From: CAXSEF01 sp964236695
Lineage (GTDB): Bacteria; Pseudomonadota; Alphaproteobacteria; Acetobacterales; Acetobacteraceae
Direction of reading: 5' to 3'
NCBI GenBank assembly: GCA_964236695.1
Contig: CAXSFU010000012.1
Location: 6,823-70,822, forward strand
DNA: 64,000 bases
The notes below the pieces were generated by a model, which saw nothing but the letters and a program-made list of their open reading frames with translations, made no database searches and was not told the DNA's origin. Below are positions 17,619 through 24,863 of this stretch, piece by piece; positions within the stretch are counted from its first letter, which is position 1; each line of letters opens with the position of its first letter. A program made the translations under genes and the position numbers.

Positions 17619-18931
17619 ACCAGGTGGCGCGCAAGCCCCTGCCCGGAGTCGGCGCGGGCGCCGGCCTGGCCGGCGACGCCGATCCGCCGCCGCGCCGCGC
17701 GCAGCGTGCCGGCTCGTTCGGCGTGCTCGACATCGGCAGCACCAAGATCACCTGCCTGATCGGGCGCTGCGAGGCGGACGGGTCGCTGCGCGTGCTCGGC
17801 TCCGGCTGGCAGCGGTCGCGCGGGGTGCGGGCGGGCGGCATCGTCGACCTGGAGGAGGCGGAGCGCGCCATCCGCGCCGCCGTCGGACAGGCCGAGGAGA
17901 TGGCCGACACCCGGCTGCGCGCGGTGGTGGTCAACCTGTCGTGCGGGACGCCGGAAAGCCGGCTGTTCAACGTGGTGTGGCCGGTCGGCGGGCGCGTGGT
18001 GGGCGATGCCGATGTGCGCCGCGTGGTGGCGGAAAGCCGGGCGCGGGCGCAGGTCGAGGGGCGCGCGATCATCCACGCGATGCCGGTGGCGTTCTCCGTC
18101 GACGACGTGGCGGGGGTCGCCGACCCGCGCGGCCACCACTGCGACCAGCTCAGCGCGCGGCTGCACGTGATCGACGCGGCCACCACCAGCCTGCGCAACC
18201 TGGCCGCGGCGATGGCGCGCTGCGACCTCGACATCGCCGAGCTGGTGTCGGCGCCGTTCGCGGCCGGGCTGTCGTGCCTGGTGGCCGACGAGCGCGAGCT
18301 GGGGTCCACGGTGATCGACATGGGCGGCGGAGTCACCGCGATGGCGGCCTTCGCCGAGGGCCAGCTTCTGCACACCGCCCAGCTGCCGATCGGCGGGCTG
18401 CACGTCTCGCGCGACCTCGCGGGCGTCCTTTCCACTCCCCTTGCCAGCGCGGAGCGGCTGAAATGCATCTACGGCAACGCGGAACCGAGCCCGGACGACG
18501 AGCGCGAGATGCTCACCGTCCCGCAGATCGGCGAGGACGACCACCATTTCGCGCGCGTTCCGAGGTCCATGGTGGTGGGGATCATCAAGCCGCGGCTGGA
18601 GGAGACGTTCGAGCTGGTGCGCGACCGGCTGGAAGCCGCGGGGCTTGGACGGGCTGCCGGCAGCCGGGTGGTGCTGACCGGCGGCGCCAGCCAGATGGTC
18701 GGCGCGCGCGAGATGGCGCACCGCATCCTCGGCCGCCAGGTGCGCCTCGGCCGGCCGGGGACGCTGCGCGGGCTGCCGGACGCGGCGTCTGGGCCGGGCT
18801 TCGCCACGGCCGCCGGGCTGCTGGCGTGGGCGGCGGGATCGGGGCGCGCGCTGGGCGACCTCGACCTCGACGCGGAGCGGCCGGCGGGGCTGATGCGCCG
18901 CATCGTCAACTTCCTGCGCGAGAAGGTGTGA
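17615..18931 (+). CDS. ftsA: Cell division protein FtsA
   Basis: Actin-like ATPase that tethers FtsZ to the membrane. The phosphate-1 motif GVLDIGSTKITCLIGR is at about residues 35-50, the SHS2/1C subdomain follows, phosphate-2 is STVIDMGGGVTAMAAF, and the adenosine motif is VVLTGGASQMVG. The C-terminal end LMRRIVNFLREKV forms the amphipathic membrane-targeting helix expected of FtsA. Length is 438 residues. The ATG overlaps the ftsQ stop. A 109-bp gap with two hairpins separates it from ftsZ. Confidence 0.96.
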   Translation: MNQVARKPLPGVGAGAGLAGDADPPPRRAQRAGSFGVLDIGSTKITCLIGRCEADGSLRVLGSGWQRSRGVRAGGIVDLEEAERAIRAAVGQAEEMADTRLRAVVVNLSCGTPESRLFNVVWPVGGRVVGDADVRRVVAESRARAQVEGRAIIHAMPVAFSVDDVAGVADPRGHHCDQLSARLHVIDAATTSLRNLAAAMARCDLDIAELVSAPFAAGLSCLVADERELGSTVIDMGGGVTAMAAFAEGQLLHTAQLPIGGLHVSRDLAGVLSTPLASAERLKCIYGNAEPSPDDEREMLTVPQIGEDDHHFARVPRSMVVGIIKPRLEETFELVRDRLEAAGLGRAAGSRVVLTGGASQMVGAREMAHRILGRQVRLGRPGTLRGLPDAASGPGFATAAGLLAWAAGSGRALGDLDLDAERPAGLMRRIVNFLREKV

Positions 18932-18951
18932 GCGCGCGCGCAGCGCCTGCC

Positions 18952-19007
18952 TGAGGCCGCGCCGGCCTCACGCACGGCTCCCCTTCGCGGTCCGGTTGCC
19001 GGACCGC
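18952..19007 (+). promoter_or_regulatory. Two tandem hairpins between ftsA and ftsZ
   Basis: Hairpin 1 has TGAGGCC (18952-18958), a 5-nt loop and GGCCTCA (18964-18970). Hairpin 2 has perfect 9-bp arms GCGGTCCGG (18987-18995) and CCGGACCGC (18999-19007) with a 3-nt loop. Neither is followed by T residues, so they are not classical terminators. They sit in the only non-overlapping gap of the dcw operon, just before the ftsZ ribosome-binding site. They could set the FtsA:FtsZ ratio by RNA processing, partial attenuation or mRNA stabilisation; that is inference. Confidence 0.55.
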
Positions 19008-19040
19008 CACCATCACGAAGCCACCCTGGAGAGATCCCGA

Positions 19041-20576
19041 ATGACGCTGAACCTCACGATCCCGCAGACCCTGCACACCGACTTCACCCCGCGCATCACC
19101 GTGATCGGCGTGGGCGGCGGCGGCACCAACGCGGTCGACAACATGATCGCTCTCGACCTGCAGGGCGTGGATTTCGTGGTCGCCAACACCGACGCCCAGC
19201 AGCTCACCCACAGCCGGGCCGACCGCCGCATCCAGCTCGGCCCGCACCTGACGCAGGGGCTGGGCGCGGGCGCCAAGCCGGAGATCGGCCGTGCGGCGGC
19301 CGAGGAGGCGTCCGAGGAGCTGGCGCGCCATCTGGAGGGCGCGCACATGGTGTTCATCACCGCCGGCATGGGCGGCGGCACCGGCACGGGGGCGGCCCCG
19401 GTGATCGCGCGCATGGCGCGCGAGCGCGGCATCCTGACGGTGGGCGTGGTGACCAAGCCGTTCACCTTCGAGGGCGGCAGGCGTGCCAAGGCGGCGGAGG
19501 CGGGACTGATCGAGCTGCAGAGCTACGTCGACACGCTGATCGTGATCCCCAACCAGAACCTGTTCCGGCTCGCAAACGAGCGCACGGGCTGGAAGGAGGC
19601 GTTCAAGATGGCCGACCACGTCCTGTACATGGGCGTGCGCGGGGTGACCGACCTGATGGTGACGCCCGGCATGGTCAACCTCGACTTCGCCGACATCCGC
19701 ACCGTGATGGCGGAGATGGGCAAGGCGATGATGGGCACCGGCGAGGCGGATGGCGACAACCGCGCGGTGCGCGCCGCAGAGGCCGCGATCAGCAACCCGC
19801 TGCTGGAGGACACCTCCATGGCGGGCGCGCGCGGCCTGCTGATCAACATCACCGGCGGCGAGGACATGACGCTGTTCGAGGTGGACCAGGCGGCGAACCG
19901 CATCCGCGAGGAGGTGGCCGACGACGCCAACATCATCTTCGGCTCCGCGATCGACGAGCACCTGACCGGGCGCATCCGCGTGTCCGTGGTGGCCACCGGA
20001 ATCGAGAGCCCGGCGCAGGCGGCGCTGGACGCGCAGCGGCCGCGGCTGGTGGCGGTGGGCGGGGGCGCGGCGGTGGCGATGCCGGCAATGGCGCTGCCGC
20101 AGGGCGGCGGCTCGACGCAGTTCGCTGCCGCGGCCGGGACGGTGCCGGTGATGGCGACGATCCTGTCGGCGCAGCCGGTCGCGCAGGGGCAGGTGCCGCT
20201 GGTGGGTGCGCCGGTGGCGCCGGCCGCGGCGCAGGTCCCGGCCGCCGCGGCGGGGGCGGCGCAGCGGCCGGTGGCGATGGACGGGGAGGCGCGGCAGGCG
20301 CCGCGTGCGGCGGCGGCGCTCACCACGCGCGCGCCGCGCAGCCCGCTGTTCAACGAGGCGCCGGCCGCGCCGGTGCCGGCGGCGGCGCCGCGCAGCAGCC
20401 TGTTCGGCATCGTCACCGGGGCGATCCGCAGCAGGCTGCCGGCCACCGCGCCGGAGTCGGCGCGCTCCGAGCCCGCGGCGCCGGCGGTAGCGGCGCCCGC
20501 GGCGTCGGTGCGTCCGGCGGTGACGGAGGAAATGGGACTCGACATCCCGGCGTTCCTGCGCCGCCAGACCTCGTGA
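19041..20576 (+). CDS. ftsZ: Cell division protein FtsZ
   Basis: Tubulin-like GTPase that forms the Z ring. ITVIGVGGGGTNAVDNMI lies near residues 15-32 and the tubulin signature GMGGGTGTGAAPVIA near 114. The T7 loop is NLDFADIRTVM. After the globular domain (about residue 320) comes a long Ala/Pro-rich linker and the conserved C-terminal peptide DIPAFLRRQ that binds FtsA and other partners. Length is 511 residues, long for the family because of the linker. A good ribosome-binding site (GGAGAG) precedes ATG 19041. Confidence 0.97.
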   Translation: MTLNLTIPQTLHTDFTPRITVIGVGGGGTNAVDNMIALDLQGVDFVVANTDAQQLTHSRADRRIQLGPHLTQGLGAGAKPEIGRAAAEEASEELARHLEGAHMVFITAGMGGGTGTGAAPVIARMARERGILTVGVVTKPFTFEGGRRAKAAEAGLIELQSYVDTLIVIPNQNLFRLANERTGWKEAFKMADHVLYMGVRGVTDLMVTPGMVNLDFADIRTVMAEMGKAMMGTGEADGDNRAVRAAEAAISNPLLEDTSMAGARGLLINITGGEDMTLFEVDQAANRIREEVADDANIIFGSAIDEHLTGRIRVSVVATGIESPAQAALDAQRPRLVAVGGGAAVAMPAMALPQGGGSTQFAAAAGTVPVMATILSAQPVAQGQVPLVGAPVAPAAAQVPAAAAGAAQRPVAMDGEARQAPRAAAALTTRAPRSPLFNEAPAAPVPAAAPRSSLFGIVTGAIRSRLPATAPESARSEPAAPAVAAPAASVRPAVTEEMGLDIPAFLRRQTS

Positions 20577-20753
20577 CGGGCATGGTGTGTCGCACAAAAA
20601 GTCACAGGATCAATGGGTTGCGGCGACATACTCGGAAATAAAGCTTTACTCGCCGCGCGACAGGGGAGGCCGTAACTTTCTTTTGTCGCGGGATACCGCG
20701 CCACCTGACGTGCTGCAGCGACGACGCAGGCTGCATGAACAAGGCGACGCGGA
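20577..20753 (+). promoter_or_regulatory. Spacer between ftsZ and lpxC, likely containing the lpxC promoter
   Basis: This 177-bp gap is distinctly A/T-richer than its surroundings (20590-20700). It contains a TTGCGG (20618-20623) followed at about 15 bases by TAAAGC, a weak sigma-70-like pair. An inverted repeat with arms CGCGACA and TGTCGCG flanks a T-rich stretch near 20674-20696. I see no strong terminator for the dcw operon here. Confidence 0.35.
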
Positions 20754-21740
20754 ATGGACGGAATGACCGAGGCAGCCCTGGACGCTTGCCTAAATCCCGG
20801 TGCGGGCGACGCTGGGCCGGCGTTCGAGCATACGCTGCGCCGCTCGATCCATTGTCGCGGAGTGGGGCTGCACGGCGGCCAGCAGGCGACGCTCACGCTG
20901 TATCCTGCCCCGGCCGGCAGCGGCATCATGTTCCGCCGCTCCGACCTCGGGCTGGAGATCGCCGCGCGCCACGACGCGGTCGGCGACACTAGGCTGTGCA
21001 CCCTGCTGTGCGATCCGGCGCGGGTCGAACTGCGCGTGGGCACGGTGGAGCACCTGCTGGCGGCGCTATACGCGTGCGGCGTCGACAACGCGGTGGCGGA
21101 GCTGGACGGCCCGGAGGTTCCGGTGCTCGACGGCTCCTCGGCGCCGTTCGTGTTCCTGATCGATTGCGCTGGGCGGGTGGCGCAGCCGGCGCTGCGTCGC
21201 GTCGTCGAAGTCTTGCGGCCGGTGCGGGTCGAGGAGGGCGGCGCCTGGGCGGAGCTGCGGCCGCACGCTGCCGACAGCGCCGCGTCGCTGCCAACGCTGT
21301 CGATGACGATGCGGATCGACTTCCGGGCGGAGGCGATCGGGCGTCAGTCGCTGGCCTTCGATCTGTCGGAGGCGGGGTTCCGCTCGGCGCTGCAGCATGC
21401 GCGGACCTTCACCCAGGTGGGGGAGATCGACGCGCTCAGGGCCGCGGGCCTGGCGCGGGGCGGCTCGCTGGACAACGCGGTGGTCGTCGACAGGGCGCGG
21501 GTCCTCAATCCGGGCGGCCTGCGGATGGCGGACGAGTTCGTGCGGCACAAGATGCTGGACGCGGTGGGCGACCTGTCGCTGGCCGGGGCGCGGCTGCACG
21601 GGTGCTTCGCGGGGCACTGCTCCGGGCACCGGCTGAACAACCTTGTGCTGCGGGCGCTGCTGGCGGACGCCGGCGCCTGGCGGTGGGCGGCGCCGGCCGA
21701 GGAGGCCTGGGCGCCGCGGAGCCTTGCCCACGCGGCATAG
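20754..21740 (+). CDS. lpxC: UDP-3-O-acyl-N-acetylglucosamine deacetylase LpxC
   Basis: Zinc-dependent deacetylase catalysing the committed step of lipid A synthesis. The N-terminal domain has RRSIHCRGVGLHGGQQATL, and the first zinc-site segment VEHLLAALYACGVDNA includes His in EHLL. The second zinc motif is HKMLDAVGDLSL, followed by the general-base His of GHCSGHRLNN. Length is 328 residues, near the norm. ATG 20754 is used; ATG 20763 is an alternative. The gene shows that the organism makes lipid A. A family B repeat follows the stop. Confidence 0.96.
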   Translation: MDGMTEAALDACLNPGAGDAGPAFEHTLRRSIHCRGVGLHGGQQATLTLYPAPAGSGIMFRRSDLGLEIAARHDAVGDTRLCTLLCDPARVELRVGTVEHLLAALYACGVDNAVAELDGPEVPVLDGSSAPFVFLIDCAGRVAQPALRRVVEVLRPVRVEEGGAWAELRPHAADSAASLPTLSMTMRIDFRAEAIGRQSLAFDLSEAGFRSALQHARTFTQVGEIDALRAAGLARGGSLDNAVVVDRARVLNPGGLRMADEFVRHKMLDAVGDLSLAGARLHGCFAGHCSGHRLNNLVLRALLADAGAWRWAAPAEEAWAPRSLAHAA

Positions 21741-21750
21741 AGGGTGTGGG

Positions 21751-21901
21751 CAGGAAGAAAGTGTGTTTTTTCTTGAAAGAAAGAACCAAAGAACTTTTAT
21801 TGATTTGGTATTGGAGCCGCCCGCGGGGCCAGAATCCCATTTGCAAAGTCTTTTTGCTTCTTTTCCTTCAGAAAAAGAAGACTCTTGCTGTCCCGCCTTG
21901 A
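21751..21901. repeat. AT-rich dispersed repeat, family B, copy 1
   Basis: About 150 bp, inverted relative to the copies at 50162 and 59058. One end has the hairpin arms TTCTTG/AAAGAA followed by AGAACCAAAGAAC; the other has AAAGTCTTTTTGCTTC and arms CTTCTTTT.../GAAAAAGAAG. The centre is GC-rich. It lies between lpxC and bamD, where it could end lpxC transcription. Confidence 0.85.
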
Positions 21902-22026
21902 GGCACCACGCCTAGCCGGGCGATCGACGGGCTTTCGACCCTGGTGTCTTCCTGTCGGCCTACCGCCATCGGGGAAGCTGCTGTATAGGCTCCGGCGGTG
22001 TCACAGGCGTTGCGGGAACCCAGGCC

Positions 22027-22917
22027 ATGAGCTCCATCACGAGCGCCTCGCGCGCGCTTGCCTGCGCGATCCTGCCCTGTGGGCTGCTGCTTGGGGGGTG
22101 CGCGTCGATCGGGTCGATCCTGCCGTGGAACGGCAACGCGGACGCGCTGGACCAGCGGGTCGACCTGAGCAAGGAGCCACCGGAGCAGCTCTACAACAAC
22201 GGCGTGGATGCGCTGAACCGCAAGGACTACGGCGTCGCGGTGACGCAGTTCGACGCGGTGCAGCAGAATTACCCATATTCGCCCTGGTCGGTGAACGCGC
22301 AGCTGATGGACGGGTATGCGGAGTATCTGCGCAACCACTACACGGACGCAACGGCGCAGCTTGACCGCTACATCCAGCTTCATCCGGCGAGCAAGGACAC
22401 GGCGTACGCCTACTACCTGCGCGCGCTGTGCTTCTACGAGCAGATCGCGGACGTGCAGCGCGACCAGAAGGGCACGCAGGAGGCGATGGTGGCGCTGCAG
22501 GAGGTGGTCAACCGCTATCCCGACAGCGCGTATGGCCGCGATGCGCGGCTCAAGATCGACCTGTGCCGCGACCATCTGGCGGGCAAGGAGATGGAGATCG
22601 GCCGCTACTACGAGAAGCAGCACCTGTATGCCGCGGCGATCGGGCGGTTCCAGCGCGTGGTCGACAACTACCAGACGACGAACCACGTCCCGGAGGCGCT
22701 GCACCGGCTGACGGAGATCTACCTCAAGCTCGGGCTGACGGAGCAGGCGCGCAGGACGGCCTCGGTGCTGGCGTACAACTATCCCGGCAACCGCTGGTAC
22801 CAGGACAGCTGGAACGACCTGGTGGCGCAGAACGTGGTGCAGGGGCGCCAGATCGGCACCGCCGACCCGAACACCAAGTCCAGCCTGGTGGCGCGCGCCT
22901 TCGGCTGGATCTTCTGA
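22027..22917 (+). CDS. bamD: Outer membrane assembly lipoprotein BamD
   Basis: Essential lipoprotein partner of BamA in folding outer-membrane beta-barrels. A signal peptide of about 23 residues ends in the lipobox LLLGGC, so the acylated Cys is about residue 26. TPR repeats follow, with the family-typical segments YNNGVDALNRKDYGVAVTQF, NYPYSPWSVNAQL and YLRALCFYEQI. Length is 296 residues. It fits functionally with lpxC upstream (envelope biogenesis) but is separated from it by a repeat and probably has its own promoter. Confidence 0.95.
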   Translation: MSSITSASRALACAILPCGLLLGGCASIGSILPWNGNADALDQRVDLSKEPPEQLYNNGVDALNRKDYGVAVTQFDAVQQNYPYSPWSVNAQLMDGYAEYLRNHYTDATAQLDRYIQLHPASKDTAYAYYLRALCFYEQIADVQRDQKGTQEAMVALQEVVNRYPDSAYGRDARLKIDLCRDHLAGKEMEIGRYYEKQHLYAAAIGRFQRVVDNYQTTNHVPEALHRLTEIYLKLGLTEQARRTASVLAYNYPGNRWYQDSWNDLVAQNVVQGRQIGTADPNTKSSLVARAFGWIF

Positions 22918-23026
22918 GCGACCGCTGCCGCGAGGCTGCCCGGCATGACGACCGTCCCATGCTGACCGACAGACGCACGCCGACAGACCAGGGTTGGCCG
23001 GCGGGCCAGGGCGGGCCGGCGGACCG

Positions 23027-24715
23027 ATGCTGACGGCGCTGGCGATCCGCGACGTGGTGCTGATCGAGCGGCTCGATCTCGGGTTCGGCGCGGGGCTGAC
23101 GGTGCTCACCGGCGAGACGGGGGCGGGCAAGTCGATCCTGCTCGACAGCCTCGGGCTGGCGCTCGGGATGCGTGCGGACGCCGGGCTGGTGCGCACCGAC
23201 GCGGCGCAGGCGTCGGTGGTGGCGAGCTTCGCGGTGGGGGCGGAGCATCCGGCGTATGCGCTGCTCGAGGAGGGCGGCATCGGCGCGGAGGCAGGCGAGG
23301 ACATCGTGCTGCGCCGCGCGGTGGCGAGCGACGGGCGGTCGCGGGCCTATGTCAACGACCAGCCGGTGGGGGTTGCGCTGCTGCGCCGGCTGGGTGCGCT
23401 GCTGGTCGAGGTGTCGGGGCAGCACGACCAGATGGGGCTGGCCGATCCGGCGACGCACGTGATGCTGCTGGACAGCTACGGGGTGCCGGCGGCGCTGCGG
23501 CGGGAGGTGGCGACGCGGCACCGGGTGTGGCGCGACGCGTCGCACGCGCTGCGCCAGGCACGCGAGGCGATCGCTGCGGCGGAGCGCGAGGAGGAGTGGC
23601 TGCGGCATACGGTCGACGAACTGGTGTTGCTGGCGCCGCAGGCCGGGGAGGAGGAGGCGCTGGCGGGCGACCGGCAGCGGCTGCAGCAGGGCGAGCGGCG
23701 GGGCGAGGCGATCGCGGCGGCGCTGTCGGAGCTGACGCCGCGCGACCGGCGATCGAGCGGACCGGCAGCGGCGCTGCGGGCGGCGTCGCGGGCGCTGGGG
23801 CGGCTGGCGCCGCAGGGGGCGGAGGACGCGCAGGCGGCGCCGGCGCTGGCGGCGCTGGAGCGGGCGGAGGAGGCGCTGGCGGAGGCGGAGACGCTGCTCA
23901 GCCGGCTCGGGCGGGACGCCGAGGCCGATCCGCGGGCGCTGGAGGCGACGGAGGAGCGGCTGTTCGCGCTCAGGGCGGCGTCGCGCAAGCATTCGACTCC
24001 GGTGGCGGGGCTGGCGGACCTGCTGGTGTCGCTGCAGGCGAGGCTGCGGGCGCTGGAGACCGGGGCGGCGAGCATCGTGGCGCTGGAGGCGGAGAGTGCC
24101 GCGGCGCGGACCTCGTACGACGCGGCGGCGGTGCGGCTGACGCGGGCGCGGGAGGCGGCGGCAGAGCGGCTGGCGGGCGCGGTGGGGCGGGAGCTGCCGC
24201 CGCTGAAGCTGGACCGGGCACGGTTCTTCGCGGAGGTGGTGGCGCTGCCGGTGGAGCAGGCGGGGCCGCTGGGGATGGAGACGGTGCGGTTCCTGATCGC
24301 GACGAACCCGGGGCAGGCGCCCGGGCCGCTGGGGCGGGTGGCGTCGGGGGGCGAGCTGAGCCGGCTGATGCTGGCGCTCAAGGTGGTGCTGGCGAGCGGG
24401 TCGCCGGTGCCGACCCTGGTGTTCGACGAGGTGGACGCGGGGATTGGGGGCGCCACGGCGGCCGCGGTGGGCGAGCGGCTGTCGCGGGTGGCGGAGGGCG
24501 TGCAGGTGCTGGTGGTGACGCATTCGCCGCAGGTGGCGGCGCGGGGGGCGTCGCACCTGATGGTGGCCAAGCGGGAGGCGCGCGGGCGCACGGAGACGCG
24601 GGTGCTGCCGCTGGACGGCGGGCAGCGGCGGGAGGAGATCGCGCGGATGCTGGCGGGCGAGGTCGTGACCGAGGCGGCGCGGGCAGCGGCGGACAGCCTG
24701 CTGGGGGCGGCGTGA
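23027..24715 (+). CDS. recN: DNA repair protein RecN
   Basis: SMC-like ATPase of double-strand-break repair. Walker A GETGAGKS is at residues 28-35. Long Ala/Glu/Arg-rich coiled-coil arms occupy the middle, and the C-terminal half has ASGGELSRLMLAL (ABC signature) and VFDEVDAGIGG (Walker B). Length is 562 residues, as expected. ATG 23027 gives the classic start MLTALAIRDVVLIERL; a TTG 33 bases upstream is possible but unsupported. It follows bamD by 109 bp. Confidence 0.95.
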   Translation: MLTALAIRDVVLIERLDLGFGAGLTVLTGETGAGKSILLDSLGLALGMRADAGLVRTDAAQASVVASFAVGAEHPAYALLEEGGIGAEAGEDIVLRRAVASDGRSRAYVNDQPVGVALLRRLGALLVEVSGQHDQMGLADPATHVMLLDSYGVPAALRREVATRHRVWRDASHALRQAREAIAAAEREEEWLRHTVDELVLLAPQAGEEEALAGDRQRLQQGERRGEAIAAALSELTPRDRRSSGPAAALRAASRALGRLAPQGAEDAQAAPALAALERAEEALAEAETLLSRLGRDAEADPRALEATEERLFALRAASRKHSTPVAGLADLLVSLQARLRALETGAASIVALEAESAAARTSYDAAAVRLTRAREAAAERLAGAVGRELPPLKLDRARFFAEVVALPVEQAGPLGMETVRFLIATNPGQAPGPLGRVASGGELSRLMLALKVVLASGSPVPTLVFDEVDAGIGGATAAAVGERLSRVAEGVQVLVVTHSPQVAARGASHLMVAKREARGRTETRVLPLDGGQRREEIARMLAGEVVTEAARAAADSLLGAA

Positions 24716-24721
24716 GGAGGC

Positions 24722-24862
24722 AAGGAAGGCCAGGGGCGCTGCCGCTGGACCCCGCCAAAGGCGAGCCTTTGGAAACCTGGGATTGGGCCTGTGCCTCATG
24801 TACGCGGGTCTGGGGGCGCCCGCCCCCAGCGGGTCCAGGGCAGAGCCCTGGCCTTGCTTCCT
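24722..24862. repeat. GC-rich palindromic repeat, family A, site 1
   Basis: Begins AGGAAGGCCAGGGG just after the recN stop and ends GGCCTTGCTTCCT directly before the ligA ATG at 24864. The two ends are inverted copies of each other; each arm holds its own small hairpins of the CCAGGGC/GCCCTGG and CCAAAGG/CCTTTGG type. The ribosome-binding region of ligA lies inside this repeat. Confidence 0.9.
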
Positions 24863-24863
24863 G

